Source: Nitrospinia bacterium
GTDB taxonomy: Bacteria > Nitrospinota > Nitrospinia > Nitrospinales > JAJDAT01
Reading direction: 5' to 3'
Length of the DNA stretch: 64,000 bases
NCBI GenBank assembly: GCA_029261715.1
Contig: JAJDAT010000047.1
Location: 62,001 to 126,000 of the forward strand
Positions 11,101 through 18,700 of the stretch are shown here, in pieces. Numbering within the stretch: position 1 is the stretch's first letter; each line of letters begins with the position of its first letter. The position numbers and the translations under genes are program-made. A model generated the notes under the pieces. That model was not told the origin of the DNA and made no database searches. It saw nothing but the letters and a program-made list of their open reading frames with translations.

Positions 11101-12265
11101 TGAGAATTGCTCTAAGTTTCTTACTCTTTTTTTTCTGATAGAAAAAGTCTGATAGGCCATCGCCATTCATGTCCGCAAATGTTCGCGAAGCGCCGTCGCT
11201 TGCGATACTATTTGATTTTTTTCCCCATTCGGTATCTTCTACGAGAAACCCATTGATAAAGACTGAATAGTCAAATGTAGTTGGCGGCAAACATACCGTG
11301 TCGCTCCCACACTCCTGTATGCTCTGAAGTAAACTTCTTCCAGTAGCAGAAGGATGCTCGTCATAGCTCAACTTATATTCTTTAACCTTTTTTTCTCCTA
11401 CAGCAGTCGTAATCGCTTTTAATCGCTTTGTCATTGCTACTTCTGAACCTGCGATATATCCTGTGATGGGATCTTTACGGTCTTCATAGGCAAAATCAAT
11501 TTGTCGCTGAGCGGTTTCGGCTTTGGCGTTTTTCGTGTACTTTATGGTCGTTGGATAGTACTCCCCTGTTTCTTTAGCATCGGTATACTCTACAGTGACA
11601 TAATTACCATTACGGTCGGTTGTTTTCTTGAGAGCCCACACTCGTACGGATTCTTTTTCCTTTGCTTTTATTTGGGCATCGCCAGTTCCATATTCCATGG
11701 TCGAACCATCTTTGGCTGTTGCTGTAAAAAATGCAGGTCCACTACCTACGACGCCGTGAGAGACGAACTCAATGGACGCATCTATCTCTGTACGATAGAC
11801 CGTTCCGTCAGCTCCATAGATTCCCTCATCTAAAGCCATTAATCGCTGTCCATCCATACAAAACCGGTCGTCGTCATCAAAATTGATGCCGCCAACAACT
11901 CCATCTATTGGCAGCGTTTGTGGGCACCGGACAATAGCTGAAAGTTCACTGAGGTTCCAACCCATTCCCAATAAACCGTTGTCTTGTTGGCTGGTATAGT
12001 CCAATGATAAATTGGGTTGCACGCCATTGATGCCCGGCGGAGTTTCGATGGAGATGCTGTAGGTGGCTGCGCCATTGCCACTGACCTGGAGCGTCCCGGA
12101 GGTAGCTCCGACAGCTGTTTTTACTTCTTCAGCAGTCGCGCTGTCTATCGAAAAGAACGGAGTAAACATTGACGTACTGCCGATTGCAATAGTTAGGAGC
12201 AGCATCATGCTGACCATTGCGGCCTCCGTCTTACGTATGGAATTGAGATAAGGAGAAAATTTCAT
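4805..12265 (-). CDS. Giant secreted SpvB-VCBS-RHS-Hint polymorphic toxin with putative deaminase tip
   Basis: 2486 aa. Domain order: basic N-terminus and hydrophobic signal peptide (about 16-45, ending SATAEE); SpvB-type domain (about 55-330, with VPPG-like, GLLGMGW and SxIxRC motifs); seven VCBS/FG-GAP calcium-loop repeats (about 340-715); a TcdB-like middle; YD/RHS repeats (about 1250-1790); an insert with two hydrophobic helices (about 1843-1863 and 1914-1935); RHS-associated core (DHLGSS, GARYYD, GRFITPDP; about 1950-2050); a Gly/Ala-rich hydrophobic stretch; a Hint domain (2234-2370); and a C-terminal tip (2371-2486). The tip has Cys2412-Ala-Glu2414 and Pro-Cys2455-x2-Cys2458, the zinc/catalytic motifs of the deaminase fold. 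By family knowledge, the RHS shell encloses the toxic tip and Hint cleavage releases it. Base composition looks less A+T-rich than its neighbours, suggesting transfer. No RBS is evident; Met17 is an alternative start. The architecture is strongly supported; the deaminase activity is inferred. Confidence 0.85.
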   Translation of the reverse strand: MKFSPYLNSIRKTEAAMVSMMLLLTIAIGSTSMFTPFFSIDSATAEEVKTAVGATSGTLQVSGNGAATYSISIETPPGINGVQPNLSLDYTSQQDNGLLGMGWNLSELSAIVRCPQTLPIDGVVGGINFDDDDRFCMDGQRLMALDEGIYGADGTVYRTEIDASIEFVSHGVVGSGPAFFTATAKDGSTMEYGTGDAQIKAKEKESVRVWALKKTTDRNGNYVTVEYTDAKETGEYYPTTIKYTKNAKAETAQRQIDFAYEDRKDPITGYIAGSEVAMTKRLKAITTAVGEKKVKEYKLSYDEHPSATGRSLLQSIQECGSDTVCLPPTTFDYSVFINGFLVEDTEWGKKSNSIASDGASRTFADMNGDGLSDFFYQKKKSKKLRAILSTGSEFKADADWGERLYDVANDGASWTLADMNSDGLPDFVYQRKDKDTFWVKLNKKDKLGEDKEWGEKSHSVSNNGTSRAFLDMNGDGLTDFVYQQKNEGTFQVMLNTGEKFKPEADWGKKLHKIANEGMSWTFADMNGDGLPDYVYQKRGSNEFLVMLNTGSQLESETSWGEKSHSVSHDGKSRAFLDMNGDGLTDFVYQQKDQGTFQVMLNTGKKFKKEDDWGEKSNKIANEGKSWTFADMNGDDLPDYVYQKRDSNEFLVMLNTGSQLESETSWGEKKNSVNKGIYRAFEDMNGDGLPDFVYQKEDKDTFWVMLNNATEFPSSNNTANSISSIPDILTNITDGLNGQTTINYKPLTDKSVYAKEDTATGTEIDLQIPLYVVSENAESDGLNHTYNFRHHYAGAKSDRLLGWLGLRTNTVKNVQAGTEQTTTYHQDFPLIGLSKSMAEQRSIDGALLGASRSRHNSSKDESGVYTIYKERTEVDHYSSREVGSKSTLDYTLTTEFTYDDSKSKTIGIAQLVDNSVTADDLYSCYQYNNGSGDTWWRGYFPIAEKKFSAKVDCKYVNFNTWNDTIDLSFEQFAYDGNMNMVREQTWDDHNDKWIASSTAYDKFGNIINTTDPLGNTILTTYDETYHTFPVKSVSPPVNGLSWEEIDCAQQNNVCSFGGTRMVKYGKGTAWQYRLATNSVNCSNSIFGDPAPGVVKSCYLSATDPTTDSTALVVTSTFEPNFGIKIQSVDANGTATFNIPATGIDGFGRITSIESVNPTGKLEQVLQREFTAGSSAGMSVTTWQRETWGKDGNWNPLDKNAWMWETSVIDGMDRKYQTEIKGPDKSVTLKNELIFDSVGRTYQESLPYYSNETPQYITYTYDIHNRPYTITSPDGAVKTMIYDNVDDRKVTWKHPNPADKATQDTFVQNHANTDSNGRIASTQAPDGGMAFYEYDKLGRRTKVTDPLATNADGSPVTSYAQAKALEDSKKTVFSYNSLGQIMTADKPELGLSAYTYTDIGQLYTSLDAKGQQQEFTYDALGRIVHKKVYKSDKTLESETTYTYDQITGNTGKGELTQVSSPDISYTYTYNSTGSVQQDVVSLDTSGNGKPDKYTTQYTYDALGRAVDTTYPDTSLVRHSYNRQGYLYKAQLQDVGESAFSDVAIYTDYTSLGEARNINYINGVASTYDYDELGRMQQAQTAKGALKMRDLRYTWNKANKLLEIIDNNTDADGPSLTQSFSYNNMGRVQTAQAKETYGSLTYSYDFAGNLVEHDNRTYIYNPVKKHQLVKSCLKSTTAPDPECKKTADIAVKYDANGNATKKEFLKNNQKTLNYIYNAQNQLTQVQNYTGGMKKRTINEFTYDDSGRRIIKTGTKGVKTFYISPYYEIVQDKWGNKQHTRYIYGPNGVISASTKAGTTTLAAWENYNNVIASLVGINTGSLSGVLEYLGTRAMQAFAYPGIAKVFMQGLLLTIFLFLLLGIFVQIMRAAPAHSFLGGLRNGFIRELDQLGTLAPATVTVWSVPQKTQWMKKNKWWTRILPLLPVCMAVTFIIAGPATVSAAFQGNGLPVVGQTLYFHQDHLGSSVLVTNETGAQTNQVVYEPYGEIDKSSSTGKDTFRPKFTGKEFDANIDLSYFGARYYDGHLGRFITPDPGGQFFSPYVYGADDPLTHIDPDGEEAILASIVTILIVGAGGYSGGATANDSYNPASWKWSSGKTWSGISIGIAITAASFVAGAALAVSGIGGGVAIAAVIGSSLIEGVAWAGLEMGLNAGFDGVRYSANEVLASLAVIAVFSAAIAGVVPGGGRLLGKGVSHLTKGRFGQIANAASRNANKINSNKTMASTSKSSSNRPSKEPGCRTASFTKDTKVITAKGEKGIDDIKVGDEVWSYNEKTGKTELKPVSQLVTRIATDVTELTLGKGKIETTQEHPFYVPEEGWLKAKELEVGDKVLQRDGSLAVVTDMQLQEESVQVYNFEVQGNHNYFVGKEELLAHNCKGKNAKAAADNDHAKGRVWITVRDRTTNRTATDCSGYGGYCAEDNALYKLEDMTGRRYETQNQVEFSIAHQSLGPGKSRQLPPCIKCKENYGSSLSKQVNGPWANVAPLGYKALK
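5156..5566 (-). other. Hint (hedgehog/intein) autoprocessing module of the toxin
   Basis: Residues 2234-2370. It starts with Cys2234 followed by a T-A-S-F-T-K-D-T-K-V stretch, then the G-x-x-x-I-x-x-I-K-V-G-D-E-V-W block A/B. It ends with V-Y-N-F-E-V-x-x-N-H-N-Y-F-V-G and L-L-A-H-N. The terminal His-Asn pair marks the cleavage site before the toxic tip. In the alignment position usually written CF or NSF, this copy reads Ser-Phe with a Cys three residues earlier, so which one is the nucleophile is uncertain. Confidence 0.85.
10180..11240 (-). repeat. Seven in-frame VCBS/FG-GAP repeats, with 318-bp higher-order duplication
   Basis: Seven copies of a roughly 53-codon unit, each with a D-M-N-x-D-x-L-x-D-[FY] calcium loop; the first Asp is residue 365 and the last copy begins at residue 682. 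Units alternate in type (F-V-Y-Q-Q-K and Y-V-Y-Q-K-R). The DNA from about 10275 and from 10593, 318 bp apart (two units), is almost identical, showing a recent duplication of a two-unit block. Confidence 0.85.
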
Positions 12266-12795
12266 GGGAATGACTTTGAAAAAGGTTTTTTGTTCTATTT
12301 AAAAAAATAGGTCGACTGTGAAAGAAAAAAATGGCGTAAAACTTGGTGTATTTGGCTATTGAAAACTTATAGGGTGTCTTTCTTCTTGTTTATTGCCTCT
12401 AAGATCGAAAGATAGCCATAAAATCATAATCGCGCGTAATATACGGTATGCGGTATTTTTTTGTTATACCATATGCGAGGAAAATAAAAAAGAAAATTTT
12501 ATAGACCGGCTACATTGATATTATCTTCTGATAATGTTTTATTGTAGCCAAGCGATTGATAAATTGATCAGGGAGGAGTGGCTTGCTAGGGGCGGGAAAA
12601 AGCCATTCGGGACTGGGGATACACCGTGGTCTTTGCAGAAGAGGATCACTGTATTAATGTCAAAAAGACAAATACAATGGTTAAAAAGGTAGAATCGTTA
12701 CACGGAATTTATCTCTGGTTTTTGGTTACTTTGCGCAGCGACTAATTGAGAGATTCAATCGCGTTATATTACGATCTCGATTGGGAAAAACTTAT
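12266..12795. other. 530-bp non-coding gap upstream of the toxin, with a possible gene remnant
   Basis: It holds the presumed toxin promoter region (minus strand) but no clear promoter. Between about 12585 and 12745 the + strand base composition resembles coding DNA. One frame is open for about 50 codons (G-R-E-K-A-I-R-D-W-G-Y-T-V-V-F-A... ending with TAA at 12742-12744), but it has no start codon or RBS, and the adjacent frame is open over part of the same stretch. This looks like a decayed gene; the family is not recognised. Confidence 0.35.
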
Positions 12796-13620
12796 TTATA
12801 CAAACTTCAAATAGAGCCATTTCGAAAGTCCCTTTTGGCCATTGCGTTCTCGATTGGCTCCATTCCATACTGCGATTGCCATTATATGGTTTCCTGTGAT
12901 TTGGACGTCGTTATCGTCGTTAGTTTTTAACTTGCGACGAAATAACGTTCTCCATTTGCCTTTAGTCCAAACCCCTTTACCCTTTACGTCTTGATGATCT
13001 TGATAGGTCAAGGTGCTAAAACCCTCGGCATTTAAGTCTTCAACGGGAGATTTTGTTTGGTCTTGATCCAATTTTTGATTTACTTGATTAGGTTTGGATA
13101 GCGGTCCAGGACGGGCAAATAAATTTTTCTTTTCTGGTTTCTCCAGTATTTCTTTCCACTGCCATATGTTCATGGGATAACCTTCGGCTCCCATCGTTAT
13201 GGGAGGAGCTTCTTTTTCGAGTTTTACCGGAAACATTACGGCGGCTTGATCCGTATACATATCTGAGTAAGATACTTTCTTTGAATGCGACGAGTCATCC
13301 CATTCAAGCAGAATAGCGATTTCGCTCCCATTTGTAGCGGCTTGTACTCGAATTTCTTTTGTAGCAGGATTAGGCCATTGGGGATTGGTGATTAATTGAG
13401 GTCCTAATGCCATTTTTACCGGTTTAGAAACCTTATTAGAGTTCCAAATTGGGTCGTTAGGAGAATCTGGTAGCTTATCCCCAACTTTTTTGATTTCGAT
13501 AATAGGGCCGCACTCTGCGTCTGATTGGCATTTAGCAATATCAAAGTTTTCACAACTAATTATAGTCGTGGCAGAAAATGCTACCAATAGTGATCGAAAT
13601 AAAATTGATTTAAAATTCAT
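12796..13620 (-). CDS. Haem-b-binding lipoprotein of the ethylbenzene dehydrogenase/NxrC gamma-subunit type
   Basis: 274 aa. It has an N-terminal hydrophobic segment ending I-I-S-Cys23, which reads as a lipobox, so the mature protein is probably a periplasmic lipoprotein. The rest matches the haem-b domain of type II DMSO-reductase-family gamma subunits (EbdC, DdhC, ClrC, NxrC candidates): DPIW near residue 56, a strand pattern ending LLEWDDS, AVMFPV with Met129 as likely axial ligand, an M-N-I-W-x-W-K motif, and a G-x-W-x-x-x-x-R-R-K-L segment with a candidate Lys ligand, then A-V-W-N-G and S-K-W. No catalytic molybdenum subunit or beta subunit is nearby, so partner and substrate are unknown. 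It is separated from the upstream M16 gene by a strong terminator. Confidence 0.75.
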   Translation of the reverse strand: MNFKSILFRSLLVAFSATTIISCENFDIAKCQSDAECGPIIEIKKVGDKLPDSPNDPIWNSNKVSKPVKMALGPQLITNPQWPNPATKEIRVQAATNGSEIAILLEWDDSSHSKKVSYSDMYTDQAAVMFPVKLEKEAPPITMGAEGYPMNIWQWKEILEKPEKKNLFARPGPLSKPNQVNQKLDQDQTKSPVEDLNAEGFSTLTYQDHQDVKGKGVWTKGKWRTLFRRKLKTNDDNDVQITGNHIMAIAVWNGANRERNGQKGLSKWLYLKFV

Positions 13621-13644
13621 TGTTTTAATCGTAGGGGCTAAAAA

Positions 13645-13677
13645 AAAGAACGACCTCTATAGAGAGGTCGTTCTTTT
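13645..13677 (-). terminator. Strong intrinsic terminator after the M16 peptidase gene
   Basis: A perfect 13-14 bp inverted repeat (AAAGAACGACCTCT, ATAG loop, AGAGGTCGTTCTTT) is flanked by an A run on one side and T-rich sequence on the other. It lies just after the M16 gene (minus strand) and 25 bp before the lipoprotein gene start, so the lipoprotein needs its own promoter or readthrough. The symmetrical A/T flanks allow action in both directions. Confidence 0.85.
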
Positions 13678-13689
13678 TGAATTTTAAGA

Positions 13690-15000
13690 TTAGAATTGGT
13701 TTGCTAAGTTTTCTAATTCTGTTTTTAAGTCGTCTGTTATAGGGCCAACCATAATTAGATTTAGCCGGTCACGGACAAAAATTCTTTTAGCGGATTCATG
13801 AACTTCGCTAGGAGTGATAGCTTGAATTATTTGTTTCTCTTCTTCATCGGATATTTCTTCTGAGAACAGTTGAACAAAACCATAGCGCAAAATTTGTTTA
13901 TAAGGATCGTCTAAGTCAAAATCAAGATCGTATAAATAACGGTTTTTCACGTGGTCGACTTCTTCTTCAGTGGGACCATCCTCTACAAACTTTTTGATTT
14001 CTTCTAATATGGCTTTGGCGATTTGCGGAATTTTTTCCTTGCTTACCGTAACGTCAAAATCAAAAGTTCCAACATCTGATAAGCTAGTCGCCCGACAATC
14101 TATTGAATATGCCAGTCCTAATTTTTCTCTAAGTCCTCGTTGTAGACGAGAAGCGACTCCGTCGTCTAAAATTCGATTAATCAGGTAAGCATTATAATAG
14201 TCAGGATGGTTGTAGGAAACTGAACGAAAACAAATTTGAAGCTGAATCTGACTATCTGAATCGTGTTGATAGGCAAAAGCAGGTTTCTTTTGATCTTCTA
14301 TTATGCTGTTCAGAAAGAAGTCTCGGTTGATTGGTTGCCCACCCCTTTGAATTTTATCGAAATTCTTCTCAGCCAATTCGAGAAAAGAAGAATGTGAAAG
14401 AGAACCTGCTCCCACTAAAATCATATTTCCTGGTATGTAATAACTTTCGAAATACTCACGTAATGCATTGACGTCAATTGATTTTATAGTGCTTTCAGTT
14501 CCAATAGTTGGCATTGCTAGAGGAGTGTCTTTGTACAATAATTTGCAGGCATGATTGTTGATGTCAATGTTGTCGCCATTTTCATTAACTTCTTCTAGAT
14601 ATTCTTCTAAAATTATCTGTCTTTCCAGCTCTAGATCTTTAAAATTTGGGTTTGAGAAGAAATCGGAGAAGAGTTCCATTCCTTTTGCTAACTGCGAAAC
14701 ATGTGGGCTGAAACCATAAAAAGTATATTCGCTTAATGTTGAAGCTCTGAGGTCTCTACCAATTTTCTCGAACTCTTTGTTTAGAGAAATTGAATCGGGA
14801 TAAACTTTATTACCTCTAAACATCATGTGTTCTAGAAAGTGAGATATTCCGTTGTTTTTTTCGTTCTCAAAGCGGAGTCCCGCTCGAACAAACATAGCCA
14901 CCTCTAACGTATGAATATGAGGCATTTCAATCGTTATAACGGTTAAACCATTAGGCAAAATGTCTGTATAATTTTTTATTTCTGTTTCAGTTAATTGCAT
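13690..15000 (-). CDS. M16 family zinc peptidase (insulinase/pitrilysin, PqqL-like processing type)
   Basis: 436 aa, one M16 pair (N-terminal catalytic half plus C-terminal half), the size of bacterial mitochondrial-processing-peptidase-like proteins. The inverted zinc motif H-F-L-E-H is at about residues 57-61, with the distal Glu in the E-Y-L-E-E-V-N-E segment about 75 residues on. A G-L-R-E-K-L-G-L-A-Y-S-I segment near residue 300 is the usual C-terminal-half motif. There is no signal peptide, so a cytoplasmic role is likely. Substrate unknown. A terminator follows directly. Confidence 0.92.
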   Translation of the reverse strand: MQLTETEIKNYTDILPNGLTVITIEMPHIHTLEVAMFVRAGLRFENEKNNGISHFLEHMMFRGNKVYPDSISLNKEFEKIGRDLRASTLSEYTFYGFSPHVSQLAKGMELFSDFFSNPNFKDLELERQIILEEYLEEVNENGDNIDINNHACKLLYKDTPLAMPTIGTESTIKSIDVNALREYFESYYIPGNMILVGAGSLSHSSFLELAEKNFDKIQRGGQPINRDFFLNSIIEDQKKPAFAYQHDSDSQIQLQICFRSVSYNHPDYYNAYLINRILDDGVASRLQRGLREKLGLAYSIDCRATSLSDVGTFDFDVTVSKEKIPQIAKAILEEIKKFVEDGPTEEEVDHVKNRYLYDLDFDLDDPYKQILRYGFVQLFSEEISDEEEKQIIQAITPSEVHESAKRIFVRDRLNLIMVGPITDDLKTELENLANQF

Positions 15001-15718
15001 ATAAATTAAATAGCCGGGACGTCAAGGAAGAATGTTTCAAAAATTATTTGGGGAATTGAACGAACCATTTTTTAAAGGATTGTTGCTGACATATTTTACT
15101 TAATTAAAGTTTCACTAGTAACATTTCAAAGCTTACTAATCAGCGCTAGGTTAAAAACGATAGCGTTAAGAAAACGGGGGTAATTAATTTCTTTAAGTAT
15201 AAAAGATTGTAAGATGAATTGACGTGAAACGAAAGCGAATTCCTTGAGCTTTTTTAATTTAATATTATGAATAAATTCGAAATGGCAAGTGTTTCTTGGA
15301 GTTAAATCCATTTTGAAAGCGCTGTTGAGTTTTTGGGTTCTCTAGAAGTTGGAATTCCAGACGCTTTATTTTCAAAGACTGAAGAATGGGAGAGCTGATT
15401 CTGTCTGCCGGGTTTACTATATTAAACGTTACTTTTTATAGGGTGGTTTTGGAGGCTTCTATTGTTTTATTTGCGTTAATTTTGTTTTTTCTCCAAATTA
15501 GTTGACAGTTACTCCATATTTATTGACTGTATTGAGTTAGATTCTAATTTGAGAATTATATAAAACCTTTTGTTTTATGCCGTGAAATAGGGCTTTTTTC
15601 CAATGTGTCATTTCGCGATTTTAGGTTCTTATGGTGTTGTAATGCATTTTTTGCGTTGGTATTTTTCGTTAAGAAGCCTAAGAGAAACCATTTACAAAAT
15701 TTTTTAGAATAATACGAT
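15001..15718. other. 718-bp A+T-rich gap between dnaE and the M16 gene
   Basis: I see no gene, tRNA, clear terminator or repeat. Short open frames on the minus strand have no coding character or ribosome-binding site. It probably holds the promoter of the M16 gene and the 3' end of the dnaE transcript. Confidence 0.5.
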
Positions 15719-18700
15719 TTATTCGAACCTAACAGAATGTTCTCCAAGAATGTTTTCTATTTCGTGGACCATTTCTTCCGATGGAGTGACAGCTAGTTCA
15801 GAACCAGCGCTTAGTAATTTTGTAGAATTGTTAGGGAAAGTAAAGTGAAGTTGAATTTCGCTTTTTCCAGGATGTTCAAGAAGAATTTTTTTTATTTCAA
15901 GTAAGGTTTGTTTTTCCAATCCTGCCGCTCGGAGCGATAGGCGCAATTTGCCTCTCCAATGCTTTTTTGCCTCTGAAAGTGGATAGATAGTCGAAGCTAT
16001 AATTTTCGGAAATTTTTCATCTGCTTCTAATTTACCTGTGACGAGTAAAGGTTCCTCAGAAGCGAGCAAACTTTCTACGACTGCAAAAGTTTCTGGCCAA
16101 AGAGTAATTTCCGTAGTCCCTTCGAGATCTTCCAGCGTGACGAAAGCCATTTTTTCGCCTCTCCTTGTGGTTTTAGGGACGACTTTGGCAGGTATTCCTC
16201 CGATACTAACTGTTTTGCCTGATGGATACTCGGCTAGTGTGGCCGAGCCTACATCGGTAAACCAAGAAAGTTCGCGTTTATATTTAGATAAAGGATGCCC
16301 TGTAATAAAAAAACCAAGCGTTTCTTTTTCGAATTTTAAACGTTGATGGTCGTCCCAATCCGGGGTCTGATTGGTCTGAGAGTTTATATCTGGAGCTGAG
16401 TCTTCGCTTGATTCTAATAGTTCGAACATACTAGATTGTCCTAAAGCGCGATCTTTCTGGTTTGCCTGGGCCAAGTCCATGGTTGTTTGAAGATTCTCAA
16501 ACATATAGGCGCGAGTTGATCCTAAAGAATCCAGAGAACCACTTTTAATAAGGCTTTCTAATACTCGACGATTGACGACTCTAAGATCTGTTGCCTCACA
16601 GAATTTTGGAAAGTCTTCAAAAGCGCCAGTCGTTTTTCTCGTTTCAATTACTGAGTCTATAGCGGCAGAGCCGACATTTTTTATAGCGCCAAGTCCAAAA
16701 AGAAGCTTTCCATCGGTTACAGTAAAGTCCCAATAGCTTTTGTTAACGTCTGGAGGTAATATGCTTATTCCCATGTCTCTGCAGTCGTTTATGTAGCGAG
16801 TGACTTTGTCTGTGTTATCCATATCCGCAGTAATAAGGGCGCCAAAAAACTCAACAGGGTAATGCGCTTTAAGGTATGCAGTTTGAAAAGATACCATTGC
16901 GTACGCGGCGCTATGAGATTTATTGAAACCATACCCTGCAAACTTCTCCATGAGATCGAAAATAGTCTGCGCTTTTTTTTCTGGAATATCATTCGCTTTA
17001 CATCCGGTATTAAATTTTTCGCGTTGCTTGGCCATCTCCTCAGGTTTTTTCTTTCCCATTGCGCGTCTTAGAAGGTCGGCGTCTCCCAAAGTAAACTTAG
17101 CCAGGAGACTGGCGATTTTCATGACTTGTTCTTGGTAGAGAATAACGCCATGAGTTTCTGAGAGAATGTCTTTTAGCTGGGGTAACTCATATTTTACTTT
17201 TTGGACGCCATGTTTGCATTTTACATAGTCGTCCACCATGCCGCTTTCCAGAGGTCCTGGTCGGTATAGAGCGAGCAATGCGACGATGTCTTCGAATCTA
17301 TCGGGTTTCATTTTTTTGAGCAAATCCCTCATCCCCGAACTTTCCAGTTGGAAAATTCCTATAGATCGAGCATCGGATAAGAGTTGATAAGTTTTTTCAT
17401 CATCGAGCGGAATTGTTCCTATGTTCAAATCGATATCGCAAGTTTCTTTTATTTTTTTAACGGCATTATCAATAACCGTTAGGGTTTTCAGCCCGAGAAA
17501 ATCCATTTTTAAGAGACCCAATTTCTCTACGGTATTCATTGGAAACTGGGTTACAACTTCGTCTGCGCTTCCTTTATATAGCGGAAGGAATTCAGTTAAC
17601 TGTTTTGAAGAAATTACTACGCCAGCGGCATGGATGGAGCAATGTCTGGGCAAACCTTCCAAGGCTACGGCGATATCCAATAGTTCTTTCAGAGTTTCAT
17701 TTTCTTTTTTTAACTTTGTGAATTCTTTTACTTCATTAAAAGCGTCTTTTAACGTAACTCCTAATTTGTTAGGAATTAATTTAGCGATTTTATCGACTTC
17801 ACCATAGGGTATGTCTAGCACGCGTCCTACATCCCGAATAACGCCTTTTGCATTCATACTTCCAAAAGTTATAATTTGGGCCACGTTTCGGTTGCCGCCA
17901 TATTTTTCGGTCACGTATTGGATGACCTCGCTTCTTCGGTCCATGCAGAGGTCGATATCGATATCGGGAAGACTTACTCTTTCTGGGTTTAAAAAACGTT
18001 CAAATAACAGCCCGTATTGAAGCGGATCTATATCCGTAATGTTAAGAGCGTAAGCGACTAGGCTACCAGCGGCGGAACCTCGGCCAGGGCCAACAGGGAC
18101 TCCATTTTCTCGGGCGTAATGCAAAAAATCCCAAACAATCAAGAAGTAACCTGGATATCCCATTTTATTAATGATTCCCAATTCTTCTTCCAATCGTTCT
18201 GCATAGTCTGGATGATTTTGGGAAGGGACATTTTCTAGGCGTTTCTCCAGACCCTCAACGGATAGTTTTTTTAGATAGGATTCTAAAGTCATACCTGAAG
18301 GGATAGGATAGTCAGGTAAGTTTGTTTGAGTAAAATCAAACTCTAAATTACATTGTTCTGCAATACTAAGCGTGTTTTTTAAAGCTTCTGGAACTTCTGC
18401 AAACAGTTCTGCCATCTCTTGCGGCGATTTGACGTAATACTCCTGATTTGCATACTGCAAGCGAAACTTATCGCTAATTGTTTTTCCGGTTTGAAGGCAT
18501 AGCAATATTTCGTGGGCTCTGGCGTCTGCTTTTTCGAGGTAATGGCAATTATTTGTTGCGACTATGGGAATGGATAGTTCTTTGCCAAGATGAATGGTTT
18601 CTTTAATAATTTTTTGTTCCCAATCTTCAAGGTGGTTTTGAATTTCGAGATAAAAATTTCCTTTTCCCATAATCTCTTCGTATTGGGCAGCCATTTTTTG

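Noticed and set aside
10080-11280. VCBS DNA repeats as a CRISPR or mobile repeat
   Set aside because: The unit is about 159 bp, in frame, and encodes calcium-loop protein repeats.
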